NCBI GenBank assembly: GCA_022843805.1
Contig: JALHMY010000023.1
Span: forward strand, 12,261-76,260
DNA from: Fuerstiella sp.
GTDB taxonomy: Bacteria; Planctomycetota; Planctomycetia; Planctomycetales; Planctomycetaceae
Reading direction: 5' to 3'
DNA: 64,000 nt
Part shown: positions 8,391 to 15,969 of the stretch, piece by piece
Layout: each line of letters opens with the position of its first letter
Numbering within the stretch: position 1 is the stretch's first letter
Made by a program: the position numbers and the translations under genes
Notes under the pieces: generated by a model
The model's input: the letters and a program-made list of their open reading frames with translations, nothing else
What the model was told of the DNA's origin: nothing
The model's database searches: none

Positions 8391-9653
8391 ATGGTTCGAA
8401 CTTTTTCCCGGTTGTCGACAACAGGCCTGCTGGCCTTCTTTTTCGTCATGGTTCTGGTTCATTCCGGCAGTTTGGCGGCAGCGGCTGACTGGGTGCAGTG
8501 GCGAGGTCCTGATCGGACGTGCCGAGTCGGAGAACTGGCCGCCTGGCCCGATAAACTCGATGAATCCGTTCTGAAACCCCTGTTTCGAGTGCCGCTTGGA
8601 CCCAGCTATTCCGGACCGATTGTGGCCGGAGACCGAGTTTTTGTCACAGAGACTGTGGACAAGAAAATGGAGGTGGTGCGGGCACTGAACAGAGCGACGG
8701 GTGAAGAAATCTGGAAGGCCGAGTGGCCTGGGGCGATGTCTGTTCCATTCTTTGCCGCCGCAAACGGCAGCTGGATTCGGGCGACGCCTGCATGGGACGG
8801 TCAAAAACTCTACGTAGCAGGCATGCTTGACGTTCTCGTCGCACTGGATGGGGCAACAGGTTCTGAGGCCTGGCGACTCGACTTTGCAAAAGAATTTGGT
8901 TCAGGAGTCGAATCTTTCGGCTTCGTCTGTTCTCCGCTGGTCGATGAGGCGCATGTCTATGTGCAGACGGGTGGCGGACTGGCAAAGGTTCGTTGCGATA
9001 CAGGAGCAGTGGTGTGGAGATCGCTGAAGGAAGAAGGCGGGATGATGGGAGGCGCCTTTTCCTCGCCCATCATCGCGACACTCGCTGAGCAGAGGCAGCT
9101 CGTCGTTCAGACTCGATCGAAGCTGGCTGGCGTCGATATAGAGACGGGAAGTGAATTGTGGTCTGTGGAGATTCCGTCTTTCCGGGGAATGAACATTCTG
9201 ACACCGACAATCCTCGGCGATCGAATTTTCACATCCAGCTATGGTGGCGGTTCATTTCTTTATGAAGTGACGCGTTCACCGTCGGGATTTGCAGTGACAG
9301 AGATCTGGAAGAAGACGACGGAAGCCTATATGTCGTCGCCTGTCGTGGTGGATCAGAAGATATTTGTACACCTGCGAAACCAGCGATTTACCTGCATTGA
9401 TTCGGCGTCCGGCGAATCATTATGGACGAGCAAGCCGTTTGGAAAGTACTGGAGCATTGCGGTCAACGGCTCCCGACTGTTGGTACTCGACGAGAGGGGC
9501 GATTTGTTGCTTGTAGAAGCGGCGGGGGATGAATACCGACAGCTGGATACCCGGCACGTCAGTGATTCTTCTACCTGGGCTCATGTGGCGGTCTCTGATG
9601 GCCAGGTATTCGTGCGGGAGCTGGATGGCTTAGTGGTTTTTCGCTGGCAATAA
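8391..9653 (+). CDS. Exported PQQ-binding-like beta-propeller protein
   Basis: A 420-residue protein. The ATG at 8391 is chosen over an upstream in-frame start because it directly precedes a signal peptide (MVRTFSRLSTTGLLAFFFV, cut near AAAA). Mature sequence opens with DWVQWRGPDRT, the usual beginning of planctomycete PQQ-type outer-membrane propellers, and contains repeated blade phrases of the AXDGXTGXXXW type: LNRATGEEIWKAEW, LDGATGSEAWRLDF, CDTGAVVWR, IETGSELWSVEI, IDSASGESLWTSK. This is the BamB/PQQ-like fold. Such proteins act as scaffolds or dehydrogenase-like proteins in the periplasm; no quinone-ligand evidence is visible, so an enzymatic role is unproven. Confidence 0.85.
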   Translation: MVRTFSRLSTTGLLAFFFVMVLVHSGSLAAAADWVQWRGPDRTCRVGELAAWPDKLDESVLKPLFRVPLGPSYSGPIVAGDRVFVTETVDKKMEVVRALNRATGEEIWKAEWPGAMSVPFFAAANGSWIRATPAWDGQKLYVAGMLDVLVALDGATGSEAWRLDFAKEFGSGVESFGFVCSPLVDEAHVYVQTGGGLAKVRCDTGAVVWRSLKEEGGMMGGAFSSPIIATLAEQRQLVVQTRSKLAGVDIETGSELWSVEIPSFRGMNILTPTILGDRIFTSSYGGGSFLYEVTRSPSGFAVTEIWKKTTEAYMSSPVVVDQKIFVHLRNQRFTCIDSASGESLWTSKPFGKYWSIAVNGSRLLVLDERGDLLLVEAAGDEYRQLDTRHVSDSSTWAHVAVSDGQVFVRELDGLVVFRWQ

Positions 9654-9898
9654 ATGAATTGCCGGGATGCCGGGTTCAGAATCTGGAAAATCCTGACGCT
9701 TCTCGTGAGAATTGCTGTCAGCGATCCGGGGTCAGTGCTTGTCATCCGGCTTTGTCCCCGGTACCCTGTCCAGCCCGCCACGCAGCAAAGGAATGAATGC
9801 GGTCAGATAATGTGTCATTCCGTAACCGGACCTGACGTAACTCCGGATCTGGCCGCAACAGGAATCGATGGCAACTCAGGGCTGAATGAGGGTTCGAA

Positions 9899-11137
9899 TT
9901 GTCTTTCAGTGATCGCATCGTAATTACCGGCATCGGATTGACAGCACCAAATGGCAACAGTCTGGCGGAATTCCGTCAGAGTCTGCTTGAAGGCCGTTCT
10001 GGGGTTGTTGATTACGAAACGCGCTATATGGGGCCTGTGCTTGCAGGTGTTTGTTCGTTCGACGAACTGCGATATCAGAAAAAGAAGGACGTTCGTCGAG
10101 GAACTCGGGCTGGCTCCATTGCGGTGTATTGTGCAAACGAGGCGGTGAAGGACTCGGGGCTGGACTGGCCAAATGTCGCTCGGGACCGTGTTGGAGTTTA
10201 TCTGGGGATAACAGAACACGGAAACGTCGAAACCGAGAACGAGATCTTCGAGATTTCAAAATTCGGTTACGACACCAAAGTCTGGTCACATCACCATAAT
10301 CCGCGGACTGTTGCCAACAATCCGGCGGGTGAAGTCACGCTGAACATGGGCATCACTGGCCCGCATTTGACAATTGGTGCGGCGTGTGCGGCGGGAAACG
10401 CGGGTTTCATTCAGGCCGCCCAGATGTTGCGTCTGCATGAGGTCGACCTTGCCATTGCCGGAGGTGTCTCGGAAAGCATTCATACGTTTGGGATTTTCGC
10501 CAGCTTTGCAGCTCAGGGAGCGCTTGCGTCTCACAAAGACCCAACGAAAGCCTGTCGTCCGTTTGACAAAGCGAGAAACGGAATTGTTGTGGCTGAGGGT
10601 GGCGGGATCTGCACGGTAGAGCGACTGACTGATGCGAAAGCTCGCGGGGCGAAGATTTATGCGGAAATCATTGGGTATGCGATGAATTCTGATGCACGCG
10701 ACTTTGTTCTGCCTGATGCAAATCGGCAGGCGGAGTGTATGCGGCTGGCAATGAAGCGGGCTGAACTGCGGCCCGATCAGATCGATATCGTCAGCAGCCA
10801 TGCGACGGCAACGGAACAGGGGGACATTGAAGAAGTCAGCGCACTTCGAAAAGTCTTTGAGCAATCACCACGGACCGCGATCAATAACACCAAAAGCTTC
10901 ATCGGCCATGCCATGGGAGCGGCGGGTGCTTTGGAACTTTTAGGAAATTTGCCGTCGTTTGACGATGGAATGGCTCACGCTACAATCAACCTTGATATGT
11001 TGGATGAGCGGTGTGCTCTGCCAAATCTGGTGGTGAATCAGCCACGGGAAATGGGTCGAGTGGACTGTATTTTGAACAATTCCTTCGGGATGCTGGGGAT
11101 CAATTCGGTATTGATCATTCGCAGATTTGAATCGTAA
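9899..11137 (+). CDS. Beta-ketoacyl-ACP synthase, FabF-like
   Basis: A 412-residue ketosynthase that would condense an acyl chain with malonyl-ACP. The TTG at 9899 is used, with TGAGGG at 9887-9892 upstream. The catalytic triad is complete: Cys163 in GAACAAGNAG, His301 in SSHATATEQGD and His337 in NTKSFIGHAMGAAG, with the conserved Lys332. The usual HGTST motif is HATAT here. It is followed 54 bases later by an acyl carrier protein and then by a CrtI-like oxidoreductase, so it belongs to a dedicated cluster rather than general fatty-acid synthesis. No ketoreductase or dehydratase is nearby. The exact product is unknown. Confidence 0.88.
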   Translation: MSFSDRIVITGIGLTAPNGNSLAEFRQSLLEGRSGVVDYETRYMGPVLAGVCSFDELRYQKKKDVRRGTRAGSIAVYCANEAVKDSGLDWPNVARDRVGVYLGITEHGNVETENEIFEISKFGYDTKVWSHHHNPRTVANNPAGEVTLNMGITGPHLTIGAACAAGNAGFIQAAQMLRLHEVDLAIAGGVSESIHTFGIFASFAAQGALASHKDPTKACRPFDKARNGIVVAEGGGICTVERLTDAKARGAKIYAEIIGYAMNSDARDFVLPDANRQAECMRLAMKRAELRPDQIDIVSSHATATEQGDIEEVSALRKVFEQSPRTAINNTKSFIGHAMGAAGALELLGNLPSFDDGMAHATINLDMLDERCALPNLVVNQPREMGRVDCILNNSFGMLGINSVLIIRRFES

Positions 11138-11191
11138 TCTTTGTGCTTGCCGAAAGACCAGGGCGGCATCGTATCATTAAGGGTGGGATTG

Positions 11192-11455
11192 ATGAATTCT
11201 GAGCAGATCCGACAGGTCATTTTGGAAATTCTGGAGCGAATTGCTCCGGACGAAGATCTGTCTGATCTGGTCGACGAAAAGCCCTTCCGCGAACAGATGG
11301 AACTGGACAGCATGGATTTTCTGGACATCGTGATGGAACTGCGGAAAATGTACCGCATTCAGATTCCGGAAGAAGATTACCCGAATCTCAATACGATGGC
11401 CGGAACGGTGCAGTACCTGCTTCCCAGGCTGAAAGATGTGCCGGTCGGGACATAG
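11192..11455 (+). CDS. Acyl carrier protein
   Basis: An 87-residue carrier protein of typical size. The phosphopantetheine attachment serine is in DSMDFLDI at about residue 46, matching the canonical DSLD. The protein is acidic and helical, ending in TMAGTVQYLLPRL, as in ACPs. The ATG at 11192 is preferred to an upstream GTG-region start because GGGTGGG lies directly before it. It follows the ketosynthase by 54 bases and almost certainly serves as its partner, carrying the growing chain in the cytosol. No phosphopantetheinyl transferase gene is seen nearby. Confidence 0.88.
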   Translation: MNSEQIRQVILEILERIAPDEDLSDLVDEKPFREQMELDSMDFLDIVMELRKMYRIQIPEEDYPNLNTMAGTVQYLLPRLKDVPVGT

Positions 11456-11566
11456 CAGGTCCAGCCGATCCATCCACGGCGTCCACGGAATTAACAGTCT
11501 CGGGGAGCTGTGTGTCGAGCACAGGTGTCTGCTGGGCCGTTTGAGAATCAGCGTTTAAGGACGTGG

Positions 11567-11650
11567 AAAACAATAAGTTGCCGCCATAGTCACCTTTCGC
11601 TCCGCGAAGGAGCGTTCTTTGGCGGAGCAAAAGGCGACACTTATTGTTTT
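11567..11650. repeat. 84-bp palindromic, MITE-like element
   Basis: The ends are perfect 12-base inverted repeats, AAAACAATAAGT at 11567-11578 and its complement at 11639-11650. Inside, GTCACCTTTCGCTCCGC at 11589-11605 pairs with 11622-11638 with two mismatches. The centre contains a further CGCTCC/GGAGCG hairpin. The whole folds into one long hairpin. It encodes nothing and looks like a non-autonomous mobile or REP-type element. Confidence 0.75.
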
Positions 11651-11665
11651 ACAGCGACTAAAGAG

Positions 11666-11696
11666 AAGCCCGGCTTTTTAAAAAGGCCGGGCTTTT
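11666..11696 (+). terminator. Rho-independent terminator after the ACP gene
   Basis: AAGCCCGGC (11666-11674) pairs with GCCGGGCTT (11686-11694); the loop itself contains TTTTT and AAAAA, which extend the stem, and TTTT follows. It resembles the AAGCCCGGC terminator at 2698-2729, suggesting a common terminator sequence in this genome. Confidence 0.75.
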
Positions 11697-11822
11697 GAAA
11701 CTCTGGACCCTGAATCGATCACATCCGGCGTACTCTTTAGTTAATTGAGTCGGTGCTCGCGATTGTAATGTGAGCCAGGTGCCAGTCATTCGGGACGCTG
11801 TTTGAAGCGAGGCAAAAGTGCG

Positions 11823-13199
11823 GTGCGATACGACACGGTGATCATTGGTGCTGGCATGTCCGGGCTTTCCGCCGGAGTGCGACTTGCCTACTATGAGAAG
11901 CGAGTTTGTATCCTCGAAAAGCACACAACAATCGGCGGATTGAACTCGTTTTATCGCCTGCGAAATCGCAACTACGACGTCGGTTTGCATGCGGTGACCA
12001 ATTATGCGAAGCCGGGCACAAAACAGGGGCCGCTCAGCAAACTGCTTCGACAGCTCAGAATGACGTGGGAAGACTTTGATCTCCGTCCCCAATTGCGGTC
12101 GTCAATCGTCTTTCCCGGCTGCATTCTTCAGTTCACAAATGACTTCAGCTTCTTTTGTGACCAGGTGACAAGCACATTTCCCCATCAGGCGGATGGTTTT
12201 TCAAGACTTCTGAAGAGAATAGAAGATCATGATCCCCTGAATCTGGAGCGGGAGTCCTTTTCCGCCAGAGAGGTTGTTGGTGAATATATCAAAGAGCCGT
12301 TGCTTGTTGATATGCTGTTCTGCCCGTTAATGTTCTACGGCAGCGCCACTCCTCGTGACATGGACTTTAGTCAGTTCGTGATTATGTTCAGGAGCATCTT
12401 CCACGAAGGTTTTGGCCGACCATTTGACGGAATTCGGCTCATCCTGAAGAAGCTTGTCCGCCATTTCAAATCTCTTGGAGGTGATCTGAAACTTCGAGCG
12501 GGCGTACAACAGATCCGTCAGCGAGATGGACGTGCCACATCAGTGCTGCTGGAAGATGGGACGGAAATTGAGGCGGACAACGTGCTCTCATCCGCCGGAG
12601 CGGCTGAAACGATGCGGATGCTTGATCCTTCCGCCCCGGTTGAAGCTCCCACAGCGGGCGATATCTCGTTTGTGGAATCCATCTCGGTTCTTGACTGTGA
12701 ACCGGCCCAGCTTGGACATCACGAAACCATCGTTTTTTACAGTAACACGGAACAGTTTCACTATGAGCGTCCCGGTGTTCCTGTGGATCTGAGAAGTGGC
12801 ATAATTTGTTCGCCCAACAATTTCGACTATTCACGGCCCCTTGAAGACGGGCGGATGCGAATTACTGCTCTGGCGGACCCGCAATACTGGCTTTCGCTTC
12901 CGGAGGACCGGTATGTGGCAGAAAAGAATGAATGGAATCAGCGGATCATCAGCAGTGCGGTCGCCCATATTCCCGATTTTCGAGCCCATGTGATCGATAC
13001 GGATGTGTTTACGCCGAGGACGATTCGCCGATTTACCGGCCATGTCAATGGCTGTGTCTACGGAGCCCCTCAGAAGTTTGTAAACGGCCAGACCCCCATT
13101 TCCAACTTATATCTTTGTGGAACTGATCAGGGGTTTTTGGGAATTGTGGGTGCCATGCTGTCCGGAATCACCATTGCAAATCGGTATTTGCTGAAATAG
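11823..13199 (+). CDS. FAD-dependent oxidoreductase, phytoene desaturase (CrtI)-like
   Basis: A 458-residue flavoprotein from the GTG at 11823 (GAGG at 11809-11812, 10 bases upstream); an in-frame TTG at 11802 is an alternative. The N-terminus has the dinucleotide-binding fold VIIGAGMSGLSAG followed by an acidic residue at the end of the second strand (CILEKH), then the GGLNSF motif typical of CrtI/CrtISO desaturases and isomerases. The C-terminus NLYLCGTDQGFLGIVGAMLSGI is the second flavin-contact region of the family. It should desaturate, isomerise or reduce a hydrophobic chain. Its place after a ketosynthase and ACP points to an acyl or polyene substrate rather than a classical carotenoid; no phytoene synthase is nearby. 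Confidence 0.8.
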   Translation: MRYDTVIIGAGMSGLSAGVRLAYYEKRVCILEKHTTIGGLNSFYRLRNRNYDVGLHAVTNYAKPGTKQGPLSKLLRQLRMTWEDFDLRPQLRSSIVFPGCILQFTNDFSFFCDQVTSTFPHQADGFSRLLKRIEDHDPLNLERESFSAREVVGEYIKEPLLVDMLFCPLMFYGSATPRDMDFSQFVIMFRSIFHEGFGRPFDGIRLILKKLVRHFKSLGGDLKLRAGVQQIRQRDGRATSVLLEDGTEIEADNVLSSAGAAETMRMLDPSAPVEAPTAGDISFVESISVLDCEPAQLGHHETIVFYSNTEQFHYERPGVPVDLRSGIICSPNNFDYSRPLEDGRMRITALADPQYWLSLPEDRYVAEKNEWNQRIISSAVAHIPDFRAHVIDTDVFTPRTIRRFTGHVNGCVYGAPQKFVNGQTPISNLYLCGTDQGFLGIVGAMLSGITIANRYLLK

Positions 13200-13323
13200 G
13201 CGAACTTGCCTCACTTGCCTGATACATCGCCAAAGGCCGTTGAAATGGCCGGAAGTCTTTGAATTTGGTTCGGTTGCAACCCTGAATTTTGCTTCCCATT
13301 GCTGGGAGCGCGCTCGCCGCGGG

Positions 13324-13351
13324 TTGCGTATCGAAGGCCCCTCCTTATAAT
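13324..13351 (+). promoter_or_regulatory. Predicted sigma70-type promoter of the nuo cluster
   Basis: A perfect -10 box TATAAT at 13346-13351 stands 16 bases after TTGCGT at 13324-13329. It is about 90 bases before the nuoI start and just before a small GGCGC/GCGCC hairpin at 13368-13380 that would lie in the 5' leader. Confidence 0.5.
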
Positions 13352-13439
13352 CAAAAGGCTGTATTGTGGCGCGTTGCGCCTTTGTCTAGCCTTGTGGCAC
13401 CTGCGAACAACCATCGCCCTGCGGTTGGGGTCGTTTCCC

Positions 13440-13991
13440 ATGTTCATGTGGTTCAGAAATGTCTGGATGTCTGTTGTCACCGTTCTCCAGGGAATGTGGG
13501 TTACCCTGCTGACAATGGGGAAGACCTACAACCGGCGAACATTTACAGAAGTCTATGAATACCCCGAGGTACCGCTGAAAGTGAAGCCTCGATATCGCGG
13601 CTTTCATCGGTTCGACCTGACAACATGCATCGCATGTGACAAGTGTGCCGTGGCGTGCCCGGTTGACTGTATTTATATTGAAAAAGAGAAAAGTCCCGTC
13701 GGCAAGGGATTTCGAGTCAACGGTTACACGATTGACTATAGTAAATGTATGTTTTGTGCATTGTGTGTGGAGCCGTGTCCGGTTGACTGTATTTTTATGG
13801 GGTCGAATCATGACCTCAGTTGTTACAGTCGCGATGGATGCATCGTGGACTATGCCAAGCTGCCGCTGGAGATTGCATGGGGTAAAGCCACTTTGAATCC
13901 AACGGCTGTTGCAGAATCAAAAGTTCTTCATCAGCCTGTGTGGGTTAAGGGTGAGCCAAGTCCGTTTGAGGTTTCTGGTTCAGCATCCTGA
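13440..13991 (+). CDS. nuoI: NADH-quinone oxidoreductase subunit I
   Basis: A 183-residue iron-sulfur subunit of complex I that passes electrons through two [4Fe-4S] clusters (N6a and N6b) towards the quinone. Both cluster motifs are intact: CIACDKCAVACPVDC and CMFCALCVEPCPVDC. The N-terminal helix WFRNVWMSVVTVLQGMWVT is the usual membrane-surface anchor and is followed by the TVEYPE-like EVYEYPE. The frame is open further upstream, but the ATG at 13440 fits the family length. It starts the cluster, 50 bases before a DUF2203 gene and upstream of nuoA, nuoC and nuoD; nuoI normally sits later, between nuoH and nuoJ. Confidence 0.92.
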   Translation: MFMWFRNVWMSVVTVLQGMWVTLLTMGKTYNRRTFTEVYEYPEVPLKVKPRYRGFHRFDLTTCIACDKCAVACPVDCIYIEKEKSPVGKGFRVNGYTIDYSKCMFCALCVEPCPVDCIFMGSNHDLSCYSRDGCIVDYAKLPLEIAWGKATLNPTAVAESKVLHQPVWVKGEPSPFEVSGSAS

Positions 13992-14040
13992 AATTCGCGG
14001 CTGCAGAAGTGTTTGCGGTTTTCCGTCAGGGGTGGTCTTT

Positions 14041-14505
14041 ATGGTTGCTCAGCAGAGACTGACGATTCGACAGGTGAACGAGCGATTGCCGCTGGTGCAG
14101 GCAATTGTCAGGGATATTGTCGAACTTTACGCCGACATTGTTTCTCGCAAGCTGCGACTCAGTTCCGTGCATCGCCGCCGACCCGCTTCTTCCGGTGCTG
14201 CATCAATGTACGAAGAGGAGGTCGTGCAGATGGAAGAGGAGCTGTTGCGGGATGAGCAGCGTCTGGAGGCATGGCAGGCGGAGCTGGAACAGGTTGGCGG
14301 GCACCTGACGAATGCTTCAGTGGGGCGAGTGGATTTTTTGTCTGAACTGGGTGGGGATTCAGTCTGGCTATGCTGGCAGCCTGGCGAGTCCAGTGTGATG
14401 TACTGGCATGCAGGCGACTGCAGCGAATCAGATCGTATTCCTTTGTGTCATGAAACCGAAGGAATTCAGTTCCTGCGTACAACCGATCTGGGAGAGCCTT
14501 CCTGA
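14041..14505 (+). CDS. DUF2203 family protein
   Basis: A 154-residue soluble protein from the ATG at 14041 (GGGGTGG directly upstream). The family pattern is clear: LTIRQVNERLPLVQAIVRDI at the N-terminus, a central coiled helix with many Glu residues, and the C-terminal VDF...VWLCWQPGE...YWH phrase that matches the DUF2203 VDFPA/CWRLGE/FWH block. The final FAGR segment of the family is altered to SESDR. The function is not known. It sits between nuoI and nuoA, with 50 and 144 bases of spacing, so it is probably co-transcribed with complex I genes; a link to the complex is only positional. Confidence 0.75.
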   Translation: MVAQQRLTIRQVNERLPLVQAIVRDIVELYADIVSRKLRLSSVHRRRPASSGAASMYEEEVVQMEEELLRDEQRLEAWQAELEQVGGHLTNASVGRVDFLSELGGDSVWLCWQPGESSVMYWHAGDCSESDRIPLCHETEGIQFLRTTDLGEPS

Positions 14506-14649
14506 TTGGAAGTTGAAATGACGGGATCTCGACAGGTTTGATTGCGATAAGTCTGTTTGTTGCAAATTGTTGGTTCTGGCAGCTGGGTTCTGCCTGGGTG
14601 AGTGGCTTCCTGCTGGCATGTCACTCGATCATCATTAGAGGATAGGGTA

Positions 14650-15231
14650 ATGACGGATTTGGTCGGTCATTTTCTGGTGTTTGGCGGACTGGCAATTGCT
14701 TTCCTGATGGCACCTCTGCTGATCGGAAAGTTACTGCGTCCCAAACTGCCAACGGCAGAAAAAGACGCGATTTACGAATGCGGTGAACCGGCGATTGGCT
14801 CCAGCTATATCCAGTTCGACCTGCGATTCTATGTGGTGGCACTGCTGTTCATCATCTTTGACGTCGAAGTGGCGTTTTTCTTCCCGTGGGCTTCCGTTTA
14901 CGGCAGCGCCATGCAGCTGGCAGATTCTCGTGTGACCGACAACGAGGGAATTCGCTCCGAATTGTCGGCACGTTTGCTCAGTATCGATCCGCAGACCATT
15001 CTTCCGTCACAGATCATTTCAGCGGAAACCGCAACTCAGCTCGGCTTGCTCGGCTTTATTGACCTTCTGGTGTTCTTCGGCGTGCTGCTCGTCGGCTTTG
15101 CCTACGTTTGGAAACGCGGAGATCTGGACTGGGTTCGAGCACTCACGAAGAAGTCGGCCCAGGCAGTCGATCAGACGGCTCTTCCCGCGGAATCTGTTGC
15201 CGTTCGTCAGCCGGCAGGGGTTGCCGGTTAG
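14650..15231 (+). CDS. nuoA: NADH-quinone oxidoreductase subunit A, with an insertion
   Basis: A 193-residue membrane subunit of complex I, longer than the usual 120-150. The hallmarks are present: YECGEPAIG in the first loop and FDLRFYVVALLFIIFDVEVAFFFPWA for the second helix. Three transmembrane helices are visible at about residues 7-28, 58-82 and 131-152. Between helices two and three there is an added polar segment of about 45 residues (86-130), and the C-terminus has a tail of about 30 residues. A strong AGAGGATAGGG precedes the ATG. nuoC follows directly, where nuoB would be expected. Confidence 0.9.
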   Translation: MTDLVGHFLVFGGLAIAFLMAPLLIGKLLRPKLPTAEKDAIYECGEPAIGSSYIQFDLRFYVVALLFIIFDVEVAFFFPWASVYGSAMQLADSRVTDNEGIRSELSARLLSIDPQTILPSQIISAETATQLGLLGFIDLLVFFGVLLVGFAYVWKRGDLDWVRALTKKSAQAVDQTALPAESVAVRQPAGVAG

Positions 15232-15336
15232 CCGTCAGTTCATCGCTTTAAGTTTGGCGGGTTGGTAGTTCGGCAGGTGGGCGGGCTCGACGCAGAAGAT
15301 TTGTGAGCCAGGCAGTTGAAGATCGGAAGGAATTTC

Positions 15337-15870
15337 ATGGACATTCAGGCGATACACAGCATTCTGCTCGACAAATTCGGCAGTGAAATTGTTGGCAGCG
15401 AGCCGCATAAGGCAATTGATCCCTGGATTCAGGTGGATGGCCGTTCGATTGTCTCCGTGGGAAAATTCCTCCGCGATGATCAGCGACTTTTGTTTAATCA
15501 TTTGAACGACCTGTGTGGTGTGGACTATTTTGAGCCGGATCCGAAAAAGGCCGAAAAATTCGGGCACGAACCTCACATCGAAGTGGTGTACCAGCTGTCG
15601 AGCATCAAGCTGAAGCACCGGCTGAAACTGAAGGTTCGACTTGATCGCTGGAAAGACGGCGTTGCCGGAAATCTGCCCTGCATTCCCTCCGTCAGCAGCG
15701 TCTGGGGAATTGCCGACTGGCACGAACGGGAAGCCTACGATCTGGCCGGGATTCACTTCGAGAATCATCCGAATTTGCGACGAATTTTGTGTCCTGAAGA
15801 CTGGGTCGGATACCCGTTACGCAAGGACTATGAATTTCCGCTCGAATATCACGGCGTACGCGGACGGTAG
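15337..15870 (+). CDS. nuoC: NADH-quinone oxidoreductase subunit C
   Basis: A 177-residue peripheral subunit that supports the NuoB/NuoD quinone module. The ATG at 15337 has GGAAGG at 15325-15330; an in-frame TTG at 15316 is less likely. The 30-kDa subunit signature is clear near the C-terminus: [17 protein letters not shown], then [11 protein letters not shown] and PLRKDYEFP. It is a separate gene, not the NuoCD fusion seen in enterobacteria. It lies 105 bases after nuoA and 99 bases before nuoD. Confidence 0.92.
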   Translation: MDIQAIHSILLDKFGSEIVGSEPHKAIDPWIQVDGRSIVSVGKFLRDDQRLLFNHLNDLCGVDYFEPDPKKAEKFGHEPHIEVVYQLSSIKLKHRLKLKVRLDRWKDGVAGNLPCIPSVSSVWGIADWHEREAYDLAGIHFENHPNLRRILCPEDWVGYPLRKDYEFPLEYHGVRGR

Positions 15871-15969
15871 ACGATTTTGACGGCCTGTGTTAGTAACGGC
15901 TTAGCGGCCTGATTTGATTAGCGGCTCAACCGTTTGGTTTGACAGGTGGCCGAAAAGGGAATTCGGGAA

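Larger units (their letters stand above)
11456..11822. other. Intergenic region within the KS-ACP-CrtI cluster
   Basis: About 370 bases that separate the ACP gene from the oxidoreductase gene. The space is mostly a long palindromic element (11567-11650) followed by a terminator hairpin (11666-11696), so the oxidoreductase probably has its own promoter after 11700, although none is convincing by eye. Confidence 0.5.

Noticed and set aside
8274-8804. 176-codon minus-strand frame
   Set aside because: Lies across the divergent promoter and antisense to the PQQ-repeat protein; composition is that of a shadow frame.
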